Below are positions 11,786-24,275 of a DNA stretch of 64,000 bases, one piece after another. Source of the DNA: Pipra filicauda (taxonomy: Eukaryota; Chordata; Aves; Passeriformes; Pipridae); contig NW_024104377.1 of NCBI RefSeq assembly GCF_003945595.2, forward strand, positions 682,001 to 746,000. Direction: 5' to 3'. The notes below the pieces were generated by a model. That model worked only from the letters and a program-made list of their open reading frames with translations, made no database searches and was not told the origin of the DNA. Position numbers and translations under genes: made by a program. Position 1 is the stretch's first letter; every line of letters starts with the position of its first letter.

Positions 11786-12906
11786 CTGATCATCTGTTAT
11801 TGGAATAGCAACAAAGTAATTTGGAGCCTCTTGTGGACATTTCTTAGACACTTCTTGTCCTTGGTCTTCCACCATCCCCTTGGGCCCTTCTTGAATATCA
11901 CCTTGCTCCTGCCTCATCTCTGGAGTTCTTTGGCCTTCCTTTTGTGGGGGCAGATCTACTTTTAGCTGTTCCTGCTCTTGGCTCTGGTCCTGCAGCTGCT
12001 CCTCTGTCATCATCCCATCCAGATCTGCTTTGTCTCCAGCCTGCATCACCTGCAGCTCCACCACTTCTGCTCTTTCCTCTTGGTTCTGGTCCTGCTGGGT
12101 TTTTGCCATTTCTCCTTGATCTTCCTTTTGGTTCAGGACCCCCTGCTCCAGCAGCTCCACTACAGCTAGCTCTCTCTGACCTTCAGATCTTGTCATTGGC
12201 TCTCCCTGATTTTGTTTTGAGGTCCACCGTTCTTCATTACCTAGGGCTTCCTCTCCTTGGTCCTGGAGGCAGGTTACCTCTTCTGTATCACAGACCAACT
12301 GCAGCTGCACTATGACTTTGATGCCAGCAGTACCTTGTCCTTGTTCCTGGGGCTGTACCTGTACAGTTACTTGTGGGAAAGACGGCCCTTGGCCCTGCTG
12401 CTGTAACTGCACCTGCACAGTCATTGATGGGGCCTTCCATCTTGGGCTTGGCTTCTGAGGCTGCACCTGCACAGTCACCTCCGGGCACTCCCACTCCTGG
12501 CTCATCTTCTGGGGCCGCACCTTCACGGTGACTTCTGGGGCCTCCCATCCCTGGTCTGTTTGTTGTGGTCCCACGTCTGAGGCCATGCCTCCTTGCACAG
12601 TCTGCCGCTGTGGCAGCGCATGGATATTGTTCTCTCCCTGGGGCTGCTGAGCAGGGGTCAGTGTCTGTGCTGCTGAGAGATGGCCTCTCCCTTGCTCCAG
12701 CTGTCCTGGTGAGCAGAGTTGCTGAGCTCTCTCTGGGCTTTCATCCATGTGAACCTGCTCCTGGATCATCTCTTGATGCCAACTCTTACACAACTCCCGT
12801 TTTATTGCCTTCATCTTATAAGTCCAAAACTTTCTTCTCCTAGGCTGGGGATTCTCCAAGATCCTCCTGCTCTTTCTCTGGGGCTTGAAGTACTTATTTA
12901 AAGGAA
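11786..12906 (-). CDS. AKAP7/LENG9-like protein, large internal exon (partial gene)
   Basis: Internal coding exon of 1121 nt (2 bases plus 373 codons). The acceptor is a long pyrimidine tract ending CTTCCAG at 12907; the donor is GATCAG|GTACTT at 11786/11785. It enters in phase 1 and leaves in phase 0. From the N-terminal side it encodes: a basic stretch (QRKSRR...PRRRK, near 12886-12830) resembling a bipartite nuclear localisation signal; a Gln/Pro-rich stretch; five copies of an 18-residue repeat with core VTVQVQPQ (12535-12302); a Gln/Glu/Gly-rich linker with recurrent DQGE-like motifs (about 12290-11825); and, at the very end, NYFVAIPITDDQ. That last motif matches the first beta strand of the AKAP7 2'-5' RNA ligase-like domain (human PNYFLSIPIT). 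AKAP7 long isoforms also place a basic NLS before this strand. The repeat and linker have no counterpart I know in mammalian AKAP7, so this could be a bird/reptile paralogue or LENG9-like. The frame remains open beyond both splice sites; the phenylalanine run upstream is just the translated pyrimidine tract. Confidence 0.85.
12302..12535 (-). repeat. Coding 54-bp minisatellite: five 18-residue V/Q repeats
   Basis: Inside the large exon the motif (E/S/Q)(V/M)TV(Q/K)V recurs at exactly 18-residue spacing four times, and a fifth copy (KVIVQL) keeps the same register. A tryptophan is conserved 18 residues apart three times in the intervening linker (GWE, EWE, RWK). The DNA period is therefore 54 bp. 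Alternation of Val/Thr with Gln suggests beta strands with one hydrophobic and one polar face. No gaps break the register, so the array arose by in-frame tandem duplication and later diverged by point changes. Confidence 0.85.
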
Positions 12907-15900
12907 CTGGAAGAGGGAAAAAGAAAAAAAAAAAAAAAAAAAAGTCCAACAGCTATCAAAAAAATATTTCTTACAATAGTTCAGTCTGGGTTCACTTCTG
13001 AGGTTGGACTTACTACAGGGAGCTCCAAGCAGGTCAAATACCTCAATCTAAAAACCTCTGGAGAGCCCGCCTGAAGACTGAACCTCTACTTCTAGTCACT
13101 ATACTGTGGTCTTGACTTCTGCTCTTACCCTGATTGTGTCTCCCATACTTTAAAGCATGAGCATACCATTTCACAGCTTGAAGCAGTAGAGAGACATAGG
13201 CCTAATCAAGAGACTGCAGGTGTGTTGCCTAGCGGTAGTTACTTACAGAGATTCAGATGTAGAGAATAACCTGATTAAAAAGACTCAGAAGTTGAATACA
13301 TCCAGAAACAAATCACCAAGGAAGCTCTGGTCTCCTGTAACTGCAACATGTTGCCATCTAATCAGACCAGCACACACTACTTTTTTTTTTTTTTCCCCTT
13401 TCCATGCATACATTACAGTGTTTTCTACAGTAAGTTGCTGCTACATCCTTATTTATCTTAACATCTCCCATTCACTCCATCTCATTTCCTTCTCTTCTGA
13501 AGTAAAGTTGCAGAGAATGTGTTTTGCTCATCCATACGGTTTGGATAAAAGCAGTGAAGGCACTGAAAGAACAAAGGGATACTTTTTTTCCCCCTACTTG
13601 TTTCAGAGGCAAATTCCACAGAAGCCCAGAGAACCAAGAACATTTCTTCATCAGCAGGTGTAGCTCAACTGAGCTGAAAAGAAATGCCACTTTTTGAGGA
13701 AGACATCTAAGCAAATAAATTCTACAGACTAAACAGGATTGAACTGCACGAGAAAAATGCTTCAAACCCCAGACTATAACCTGCCTTGACTTCAAGTCCT
13801 TCCAAGTCATGGCAGCATTGTGGTTTTTTCCACTGAAGCTATAAAAAAGTAGGCAGATATATTTTTCATAAATCTGCTCTCCAAGACAACCAAAATGTTT
13901 GTTCAAATTTTGCAGGAAAACTAGATCCCTTCCCACCCCCACAAAACCCACAACCATGAAAAAAAGTCAAAATTAAATAGAAAAAGCCCAAAAAATTCAC
14001 ACACAGCCTACATATTTTAATGTTGGGCAATCCAATATATGTAGTACAGCTATCTCCTCATTAAAAAAAAAAAATAACACAAAACCAACTTATTTTTGCA
14101 GTGGGCTAAAGATGAAAAGCTTAAACTCACGCTGAATTTCACAAGAAGGCTATTATACATTCTTTCTAGAATCCAGATGTAGGGGTGTTGTTCCATAGAT
14201 TAGACTAGTTTTAAAAAGGATGTTTTAATACCTGCATATATTTCACATGCAATTTCAGTAGACATATCTACATTTCTTGTATTCTATTACACTTTAAGAA
14301 TTTTGTTGACTGTACATCAAATGTAAAGCCTTAAAGAGACTAACAAAGATTTTTAGAATGGAAGAGGCCAAATGCCTATGGAAATAGACTGATCCTATGT
14401 CTCTGGAAACGAAGCACTGTGGTCATAAACTTATTATAAAATCAGCTATTATCCATGATATTTGTGCCTGGGTTTCAACAGAAGATTTTGTCCTTCTGGA
14501 AGAGTGTTTAATCAGTGATATGATGAGCCCCTGATCAGCTAGTAGATGATCCTTAATGAAGGGCACTATCTAATGCAGTACTTCATCCTGAAACAGCATG
14601 AAACTTACTTTCAAATATCTCTCTGACATTAGCTCTGACAAAAAGAAGCTCTGCCACTGCTTTCATGTCTTCACTGTCCAAGCGAGGAACTGGAAGAAAA
14701 GAACAATATTGAAGTCTCCCAGAGAATCCCTTTCAACATACAACTGCTGTAGAACACTTGTGCATTTCAGTACTTGTAATGGGATAGCAGCTGCTGAGAC
14801 ACCATTACACTCTACAGTCAAGGTACTTGAGAAAGCTTTTTCTCTTTCAGAAGCTGTCATGTAAATTAAGCCTCAAGGCTGTGCAAAGCCTTGGTAAGCA
14901 GCTATTACAATAGTTCAGAGAATGCAGCATCTAAGTTAGCTCTAAACAAGTATTTAGATGCTCGAAGATGAATCAGAAAGAGTTTCATGCATGTAGAGTG
15001 ACAAGATTCATGCCACTAAAACTTCATAAACCCCATTGAAGTGTCTTATTAGCAACGTGCAGCTGAGGCATAACAAGCTGAAACAAACCCTGTCTTGCAC
15101 TCAGCCTGAGCTGCTCCACTATGAAAATTCATTAAAACAGGTAACAGCTTGTAACAAGATGCCGTGATGGTGGACATTTTTTTATGGTTTTGTTGGTCTT
15201 TTTTTTTTTTTTCACCCCTAAACTAACACTTAAAATCATGTCATCTCTCTTGCATCTGTGCCTGCACAGGCTATCGTCAATGTAGCAAAGAGAAATGCAG
15301 CAACTCATGTTGAATATAGAAGAATCACATAGAAAGAAGCTTCGGTGCCCTTTACAAGATAATAGATAATTTTTATGGTTTTCAATACATAATATCAAGG
15401 TAGTCTCAACAATATTACAGTTCATTGCCTACACTATTTCACTCTTAAACCTGTATTGCTTCATATGTGCACATTTACCACAAAAATTTTAGTTGATAAT
15501 CCCACCACTTAAAAAGGATTAGAGATGCAACTGTTACCCAGCCATCCCTACACTATTTGCAAGTCCTTACATCCATTGTGTGGCTGTCATCAAGTCAATA
15601 ATTATGGGCTCAGGATTCTTCTGCCTGAACTCCTCAGAGGCTGATGGAGTGGAAGCATCTTAGTCCTTCAAACATTTCAGCACTTGTGTAAAATAAAAAG
15701 TGGCTGGACATCCTGAGTGCTAGCAGTGTCTCAGAGGACCCCAAGTTTTCTCCAAGTCTCCCCTCCAACTGTTATTCTGACTCCTGCCAAGACATTTAGC
15801 CCACATGACACAAAATATTTGTCTACCAGCAACAAGCTCCAGCACAAGGCAGGCAGCCAAGAGCTGAAGACTGCAGTCTATACAAATAAGAAAGGTTCCT

Positions 15901-18900
15901 GCCCCCATGGCACTTAAAGAGCCCTGAAATACACCCCGAGGAGGTCCTGCAAGAAGCTGGAAGGCCACCCACCTGCATCTCAAACATTTAAACTATGAAG
16001 AAAGCTCTTTCTTCAAATAAGTTGTTTATTCCATTTTCAGTCTTTTGACAGACAGAACTCATGCAGACACTTGTATTCCAGCCAGCAGCTCTGAAACAAC
16101 ACAGTTCTAAAGCACAAGCTCCAAAGGCAAGCTCCCCTCACACTCAGTCCCATGCCAAAGTTTGGAAATCAATACTAACTCTGCCTAACTAGCATCAGCC
16201 TTGATCAAAAGGGTCTAGAAGCATCTCGAAGGAAAGCTGATCTGCCTCATGCAGACGTTGGCTAAATGCTGCCTAAGATCTCAGTCCTTCTGATACTTCT
16301 CACTTCCTCAGTCTCAAAAGAATGAAATTACCAATGCGAATGGCAATACAAAATTCAACTCTGCTGCTCTAAGCTTGAATTCCCCTTTGCCCAACTGACT
16401 GCATTGACAGTGTTAAGATGCCATACCCTGGAAGTCAGTCAACATTTGCTTCCACCCAGAAACAGTTTTTGCTCTTCAGAGAAGTGCCACAGAAAATTGT
16501 TGAATGGGTGACACTGCCTCAGTACCTCTGAGGGATGATGCTCAAGTCTGCTACAGCCACTTTGTCTCAATGCAAAACATCCTCTCTGCACAGAATAAAA
16601 GCCATGAGAACAGCTTTTACTCAGTTCTGTTTCATCAGATAGGTCGGAAACTCCTCAGCTGTGACAGTAACATGGAAGTTTGCTGGCACTGGTCTGGGAA
16701 GCTCAAAATAAAACTCTATTTATGGGCCTTGCTTTCTGCACAAGTCCTCTCCCTTACTAGCCAGTTACAGGAGAGCAGGATGCAAATGCAGTTCAGCACA
16801 TGAGGCATAGACTTGCATCTTAGGTACAGAGAGGCAGCTTAGAATGCTGGGGATAAATGGAAGATTTGCCAGGTCCTGGTCAAGCATAGGCACGTGGCCA
16901 CTGTAATAATTCTCCTCTTGTGCTTTACCCAAGATCTACATGGCTTCCTGGGTCCTCAGTACTCCTCCTATTTCTTTTCAAATAAAGCTATCAGCTTACT
17001 GAAATAATCTGATGTACACGAACCAAAAGGCATTTGAAGCCAAAAGTCCTGGATGCTGCAGAAAAAAATCTCTCTCTAAACAATATCACCCTCTGGCAAC
17101 CCATGCTTAAAACATCATGTTTTTCTTGCAAAGATACCTTTTCAGCATTCAGCTCCCCCAATGTTAAGGAGAAGACAATGCAACAAGGCAAGGAACCTGC
17201 CATAAATATACTCTTACAAACAATATTTCTGCATGAAGATGTATCATCTAAGTCATCACAGCATGCCACAAGATCTGTTCATTTATTCTCTATGAATTAA
17301 AACTAAACTAAGTTAAATCAAGAGAAAACACAGAAATTATTGGGTCCAAGTTTCTCCCCCCTTACCAATTTATTGCAACTTCATGAGGTAGACATTTTGT
17401 TGCAGTTGTTGAGAAATGGTAGCAAGAGAAGAGGAACCAAGTTTAAATACAAAATTCATCGTACAATACGACTTCAAGTAGAGAATTATTTTACTGAGGC
17501 ATATTTTATCCTGTCTCATCTTACTTTTTCCTAGAGGTTTAATACAGGGACAATAGGAAGGGTAAAGGTGAGAGGGAATAGAGAACCATAGTTAATTCAT
17601 GCAGAATAGAGAATGAGTAATCAAAAGCATCACTGTTCTCTTGTCCATACCTGCATGTTACTTCAGGGTCTAAACCAAGCCCACTCAGAGTGTAGTAAAT
17701 TCTTCAGTTGCTTTCTTTGTGTGTAGTTTTATCTATTAATCAAGAGGTACTGAAGTTCAAGGGTTTCTTGACATTTTAATTTATTAGTTCCATTTTCCTA
17801 GTATAAAAGTAGCAAAAGGAGGCAACTCACACCTCTCAAAACTGATACTGTATTTGGTGATGTCTATTTTTCTCTGACTAGTAGACGAAGTAACAAATGA
17901 GCATAGCATTCCAAGCTGCTATTCACCAGTAGGCTGCTAAATCCTTACCAAGATTAAATTTAAAGGGTTTGTTCCCCTACAGAAGTGAGGCTAAAGAAAG
18001 GGAGGGTGAAAATAAGAGAAACAGCAGTTCTGAAGTGAATAATATGTATGTTTGGTGGAAAGACATTAGAGACAGAAACACCCACCATTCAGAGGACACG
18101 TGTACTTTACAAAGGTACTTTTTCCTTAGTGGCTAATTACAATTCCACACTTTGTCAGACCCCAGTGAATGAATTGTTCCCAGAGTACAGATGAAAGATA
18201 AGAAAGGCTTGACTTGTATCTAATGATCTATCATTATCATATCTGTATGTGGATAGAGTTTCAGCATTTAGCATGCAGTATGCATATAATAGTGACTACA
18301 GTATCTTAAAGACCATCACTACATGGTGGAGAAGGAAAGCCAATATCACCATTCCTCTGAAGTGGAATGCAGTTATTAGCTTTTAGGTGATTTTGTGTAG
18401 CTTGCTTTATTAGCCATTGTTTAAAACACTATAATTAGAAAAAATATTGGATATGCAAGATAAACCATCCTCCCTCAAATAATACATGCTCCCCTTTGTG
18501 TTATGGTCATTATACATTGTGTTAAAGAGGTTTTGTGGAAGTTTCTTTACACTGACAAAAATAATATGATGATTGTGCCACTTTCCCACTGCAGCAAAAA
18601 ACCAACTCACCCATAAAATGTGTCCCAGTCATTGCATTTCTTCATGAAGATCTCTGAACAACCATTAAACAGTAATTATCTTGGATACTGTACTGATCTT
18701 TTAGGTGTAACAGAAGCGGATATTCTATACCTTCTCAGTTGGTTTAATTGTAATCTCTGCTGTCTCCCTCCCCACAGCCCCAAGTGAAGCAAAACTCAGT
18801 TAAGGTGCAATTCATCTGGGCACATTAGTCTGCATTTCAAAGTGCATCTTTATACTCCCTAAAATGAAACAAGAGTGTTACCCAAGATAATCTTAGGAAT

Positions 18901-21654
18901 TTGCATAACATAATCAGCACACACTTGAGATTACTTTGATTTTTGGTTGGCTTATCATTTATGCAAGCAAACACCATTCTTTAAAAAGGTAAGATTCAAT
19001 CACTTCTGATACATGAGCAACTAAAATACTGGGACTGAAGTAATAATTAAAAAGCATGATGTTACACACAATGAGCTGCTCTCCAGCACGCCTAGCAGGG
19101 ATGTCCTGACTTCGTTACTCCTTCCCAAAGGCAGTCCCCATTTAACAGACAGGTGGGAGGGCTAATCTCAAGACTGATTTGAAAAAGATACCATTCTAGT
19201 AACCAAGGTTTCCCCCTCACTCGAGCAGAAGGTTCAAAATCAGGCCCTCCGCACCAGGACACCCTCAGCTTCCACCAGTTCAACCAGACCTGGCATCCCC
19301 ATTGCCCTTTGGCATCAGCACTTCTGAAGCACCCACAGACCAAACAAGCTCCATACAGGATGGATGTCTCTTCCACAGGTGCTTCTGTGTTTATATTAAA
19401 GCACTTGTTGTGTGCAAAGGCAGGGCTTAACTCTGTCAGATTTACAAAGCCTACAGCTGTGGGTTTCTGAAAGCATAGTCCAGATGCCTTACTCTATCAC
19501 AGACAATTTCTTGTTGCACTTCCACAAACTCCATTATCTCAGCAGTAGTTCACAAGTCAGAATACTTTAAGTGTCTGCTTTCCCACTATCAACTAAGGAT
19601 ACAAACTTTAATCCAAAATACAGGGCATTACATCACCTCAGCCTCTGCTTGTGGTGGTCTCCAGTAGCATCCAACCACAGTGACTGTCTGCAAGTTAAAG
19701 GATTTACTCAATAGATTAATGGATCCTCTTAAGTACCTCATATCTACTTTGAAAAGCAAATATGGATTATTTGCTGCTTTAAAAAAATTATTCTACAAGC
19801 ACACAAGAACATGTGGAAGTCTCCATCTTAAGTGACTCTGTATCTAACCTTGAAGAGAGAGAATACCCTATCTGAACAGCTAAGCCTTCATGAGTTTTAA
19901 TTTATACATATTTCCAAACCCTGCATGAGCATCCAAGCCACTTAATGTCAAGCCCTTAGTTCACACTTGCCTGAAGCCTTGCTAATCAGCCAATTACAAA
20001 AATACTATTCAGACAAGAAGTGTGAAAGGACTCAGGCTGACACATTCTTTAGCCTTGGGTAGAACATAGTATAGCCAGGGCATCTGTCAGCTGTGCAGCA
20101 AGTGCTGCAAAGGAACATCCAACCACCACACAGCATCCAGTCCTCCTTCAGCCACAGCAGTCAGCTGCAAGGTGGGCTAGAGGCAGGCTTGGAACTGCTG
20201 AAAGTCAGCATGTTCCTCTCCAGAGGAAGCAGAGATAGCACCTCTTGTCCAATGAAAAAAAATCACCTCATCTTATTTTTTTTGCTTGCTTGGAGACTGG
20301 AGATAATTTTAGGGAAACAAATGCACCTATTTAATAAATATCCTTTAAAAAAAAAATCTGTTCTTTAAACAAAGAATAATAAATTATTTTAATATTGAAC
20401 ACAGTTGCTAGACTTATAGTTGGCTAAAGACACTGGGTTTGACACTATACATTATACATAATAAGGTCTGGTTTGTACCTATTGTATAAACAAATATTAG
20501 ATGAAGATTTAGTTTTGCAGATTTCAAGTTATTGAAAAAAATTTTTTTGGTATTTAAACAAGAGTTTTAGGTCAGTAGCTTAAATATTTCTTTGCAAGTT
20601 AACTGTCTTTCACTTCTTTATTGAAGTGTTTGAAACTGCATTTTCCATTCTTCTGTTGGAGAAACATATGTACCTGACTGCAAACCTGAATATTTTTCAA
20701 TAACATTTAAGAACCTGCATTACACACACCTCCTTGGGAAATCTTCAAGCATGATTAATAAAAATGATCTTGGGTATTGGTGTATGTAAAGGGGATGAAC
20801 CATTGAATCACAACAGGGATGATTTTTCTGTCACGTAAACACACACTTCTGCAGAGTCAAGCTCCCATTGTGGTTCACCCTGCACTGAAGGACTGGAGAT
20901 CTAGTCAGATATGAAAAGGTAATGCTCTCTCTTCCCAGCCTCCCTACCTGTACCCTCAAGGGAGGGCACAGGAAAATCAATGTATATGTATGGTCCAAGA
21001 AAGTGTTTCTATTTCAATAAGTAGCTCACATTATGCATGCCTTCTGTTAGAGGAACACAGATCCTTCTTCCAAAAATTATATAAAAGCATCTGAGCAGGG
21101 GGATGGAAACTGTGACGTAAGAGGCAGCCAGTGGAAAGACATATGGAGGCAGAGAAATCAGAAAGATATCAGCAGTTGGCAAATCTCCTCTTATATTTCA
21201 CATTCATATGCTCACCACATTTAGACACAAAGACAGTATCCAACACTCCAGCACCAGAAGAGAGGCTGTTTTTTTGCATTCTCCGAAGAAGCACATGCTA
21301 TTATAGATATAGCCCCATACAGCACAATAATCCTAAATTGCTACTCTGAATTTTGTATTAAAGCCAGAAATAGTGACAACACACTGGACTGTAGTGAAAT
21401 TATACAACACATTGCTATTATATCATCATGCAAGTATGAATTGTCGACTACCATTTAATTTATACATTACTTTTTGGCCTAGGAGATGAGCAAAGCAAAA
21501 AGTTTTGTGATACTTGATTGTTATCAAGAAATTTTCTTCTCAAATTGAAGAATAATTGTTGGATATAAAGAAAACAGCTATCCCTGAAGCTCCTTTCTCT
21601 ATTCACTCTAGCAAGCTGATGCTTATTAAGTTTTCAAAATTCTCCTGTGTTTTA

Positions 21655-21857
21655 GTCTGGTTTGATTTGGTTTAGGGTTTGTTTGGGGGAGGTGGGGGTG
21701 TGTTTGTTTGATTTTGAGTTTTTTGGGAGTTTTTGTTTGTTTGTGAGTTGTGGGTTTTTTGTTTGTTTGTTTGTTTTGTGGAAGGTATTGGGGTTTTGTC
21801 TTTCTTGTGTGGTTAGGTTTTTTTTGGGGGGGGAGGGGAGGGAGTCTGAAGGGGGTG
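21655..21857 (+). repeat. GT-rich, strand-asymmetric tract with G-quadruplex motif
   Basis: About 200 bases almost lacking C and A on the plus strand: TTTGGTTTAGGGTTTG, several GTTTGTTTGTTTG runs, then G8-A-G4-A-G3 and a further G5 run (21826-21855). Four or more G-runs of at least three within 30 bases fit a G-quadruplex motif. The minus strand reads as a Pro/Lys/Thr-rich open frame that is low-complexity translation, not a gene. Confidence 0.85.
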
Positions 21858-24221
21858 ACTAAGAGGACATATTTCCACTTGTATAACTGCAATATGACCA
21901 AAGTAGAGAGTAAAGAACTACTGCTCTTACGCCACAGAACACCTACTGTAACATGCTTCTGCCAAGCCCTCCTTGTTGTGCTTATGCCCTGTCTGGGGGA
22001 CCAAAAAAAAAAAAAACCCACAACAAAAAGTAGTTTTCTTAAATAACAACAGAAGAGCTAAGAGAAACCTACTTCCAGCAATCACTATGAAAGCTGTACT
22101 CAGATTGCAAAAAAAAAAGAAAAAAAAAACACTAAAACCTCTGTAGTGATTTTGTTCTGGTTTCTCTTTTAGCAGGATGTGTTGGGCTGGATTGATCCCT
22201 CCACGAATACAGGGAAGTAACTACCCACAGCACCTGCACCATTTTTCCTGGGATGGGTTAGGAAAGAAGCTTACAGCAGGACAGAGAGGAAGGTTATCTC
22301 TGACTGCATCCCAACAAACTGCCAGAAGAAAATGAAAGTTTGGTGAACAAATTTAATCTGGTACTACACGGTGTTTTACTAAACCACACAATCTACCCAG
22401 AGTTACAAGTTACAGGATGAGACATGATTTTGGACAGAACTCAGTTCTATACTCAGTCATCCAGCTTACTGACCTTCAAAAGCAAATCACATTAAATGCA
22501 GATCTTTTCTCCTTTCTATCCACCAAATTTGTTTTTCTCTAAAAAAGCATAACACTGGGACATACCAGGTAACTTGTCTTTGACAATGAATTCCCAAATG
22601 GGACAGCAAAAAGCTGACCTCTCACTGCAGCCTATTAACCCCATTAACTAAACTCATGGGTATTAGCCATAACATGTTGAGACCCTTCTGCTTCCTACAG
22701 TTATGGACACAGACACGACTTCTTAAGCATCCATCAGGAAGTTATTAAGGCACATACTTGCAGACACTTGAGTACAGCAGGAACAAATTAACTGCTTTGA
22801 TATATTTTGTGATTGTTGTTGAGACTTCAAAGAAATGGCAATCCTGAAAGATAACTTTTCCATGAATGAAATCTTAATTTGCTAGGATCCTCTTGAGGAG
22901 GAACAACAGCTCTGGGTATATATTATGCAAACATTTCTTACATGCTGTGGCTTGTGCAGCATGTCAGAATTATTGTAGGCACTTACTACCCTCATACCGA
23001 AACAAAATTAACATGTCATAAACATCTCAGAGATATTTTAATTTTCTATGGCTGAATGTCTCTCGTGCGTTTTCAGACAGGTCAGATGTCCACAGAAGAG
23101 GAGGCTTTTCTGTGGGTTATGCAGGTCAGTCATCTCCACTTCAAATGTGATGCAAACACAAGAGGATGGTAGGGATGGAAAAGGAAATACACAGCACCTG
23201 CTAGATGAGATACTCTAGGGAACAAAGAAATGGGAACTTCTGAAATGTCAAGCTTGTTTTTGCAGAAGTTCTAACAAGGCTATTACTCAGAAGCATTCTC
23301 AGGAAAAGAAAATATTACTTAATGCTACAAGATAAGCAATTGAAATATATATATGTGGAATACACCTCCAGCATATGTATAGTCTCATGCTTTCTTTAGA
23401 AACTGCTTTGAATTTTGTTCAGTCACTGAAGAGAGAAGGCATACTATGCTTAATTGCTCAAATAAACTATAAAGAAGGTATTTACAGGAGTTATTTTTTC
23501 TTTATTATGGATTTTTAGGAAGCGGTAATTCACCTTTCTATATCAAAGAGGCAGAAGAAAGAGTACATAAAGCTATAAACACTATTAATTGCAGAGCAAG
23601 GCACAATATCATTAAGAGTTATGGAAACTGTCCTATCTTTTTTATTGCTTTTGCATCTGACTATCAAGTTTAAGAGAAAGAATAATTGAACCATTCCATC
23701 AAAATCCTGGTATGGATTAAATCCTTGCCAAGAATGAGCTAGCATTGATTACTTATAAGAGCTACCAGTTTTAGAGCCAGTTTAGAGCCACAGAATAATA
23801 CCAGAATCTCAGAAGTTGGGCCTTGAATGAACAGGCAGCTGTGTCACCAGCATGAAGAAGACAAGCATATGATCAGTAGCTTCAGAAGCAATTCAAATAG
23901 ATTGAGACATCAACTGTAGTTGATCTATTTAAATTCATGAGATCATATTCAGAAACGTGGAAGAGAGCTGCAAGAATAATACGTCTCTTTGAACTAAGTC
24001 TTACAGAAAATTTATCTTTTGATAGTCTGTCTTAACATCTCAAGGCAGACTGGCACCATTACATTCTACATCAACAAAAGGAATAAAGAACTCCACGAAA
24101 AGTAATGATTAATAAAAATAAAGAAGCTCTAAAAAAATGCTCTGGGTTGGGAGCATTAGAATTGAATGGTTGTTTTAGAAGTCAACACTATGGCAATAAG
24201 AATCTTAAGTTACAGCTTGTA

Positions 24222-24275
24222 TACATAGATATATACACATACAATGTGTATGTACATATACATACACATAAACAT
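24222..24275. repeat. Alternating AT/AC simple repeat
   Basis: Imperfect (TA/CA)n with palindromic character: ATAGATATATACACATACA, ATGTGTATGTACATATACAT, ACACATAAACA. Old microsatellite, no coding context. Confidence 0.7.

Noticed and set aside
11944..12315. Plus-strand open frame of 123 residues, Leu/Pro/Ala rich
   Set aside because: It is the complement of the low-complexity repeat exon of the AKAP7-like gene. Compositional bias keeps several frames open, and there are no splice sites or family match.
12907..12949. Apparent N-terminus with a methionine and a phenylalanine run before the large exon
   Set aside because: It is the pyrimidine tract of the splice acceptor read as protein. The exon starts at 12906 after CTTCCAG.
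13472..13957. Minus-strand frame of 161 residues
   Set aside because: No domain, no flanking splice signals in phase with the AKAP7-like gene, and hydrophobic/aromatic content typical of translated AT-rich DNA.
21626..22021. Minus-strand 131-residue frame rich in Pro, Lys, Thr and Asn
   Set aside because: Translation of the GT-rich low-complexity tract and an A-run.
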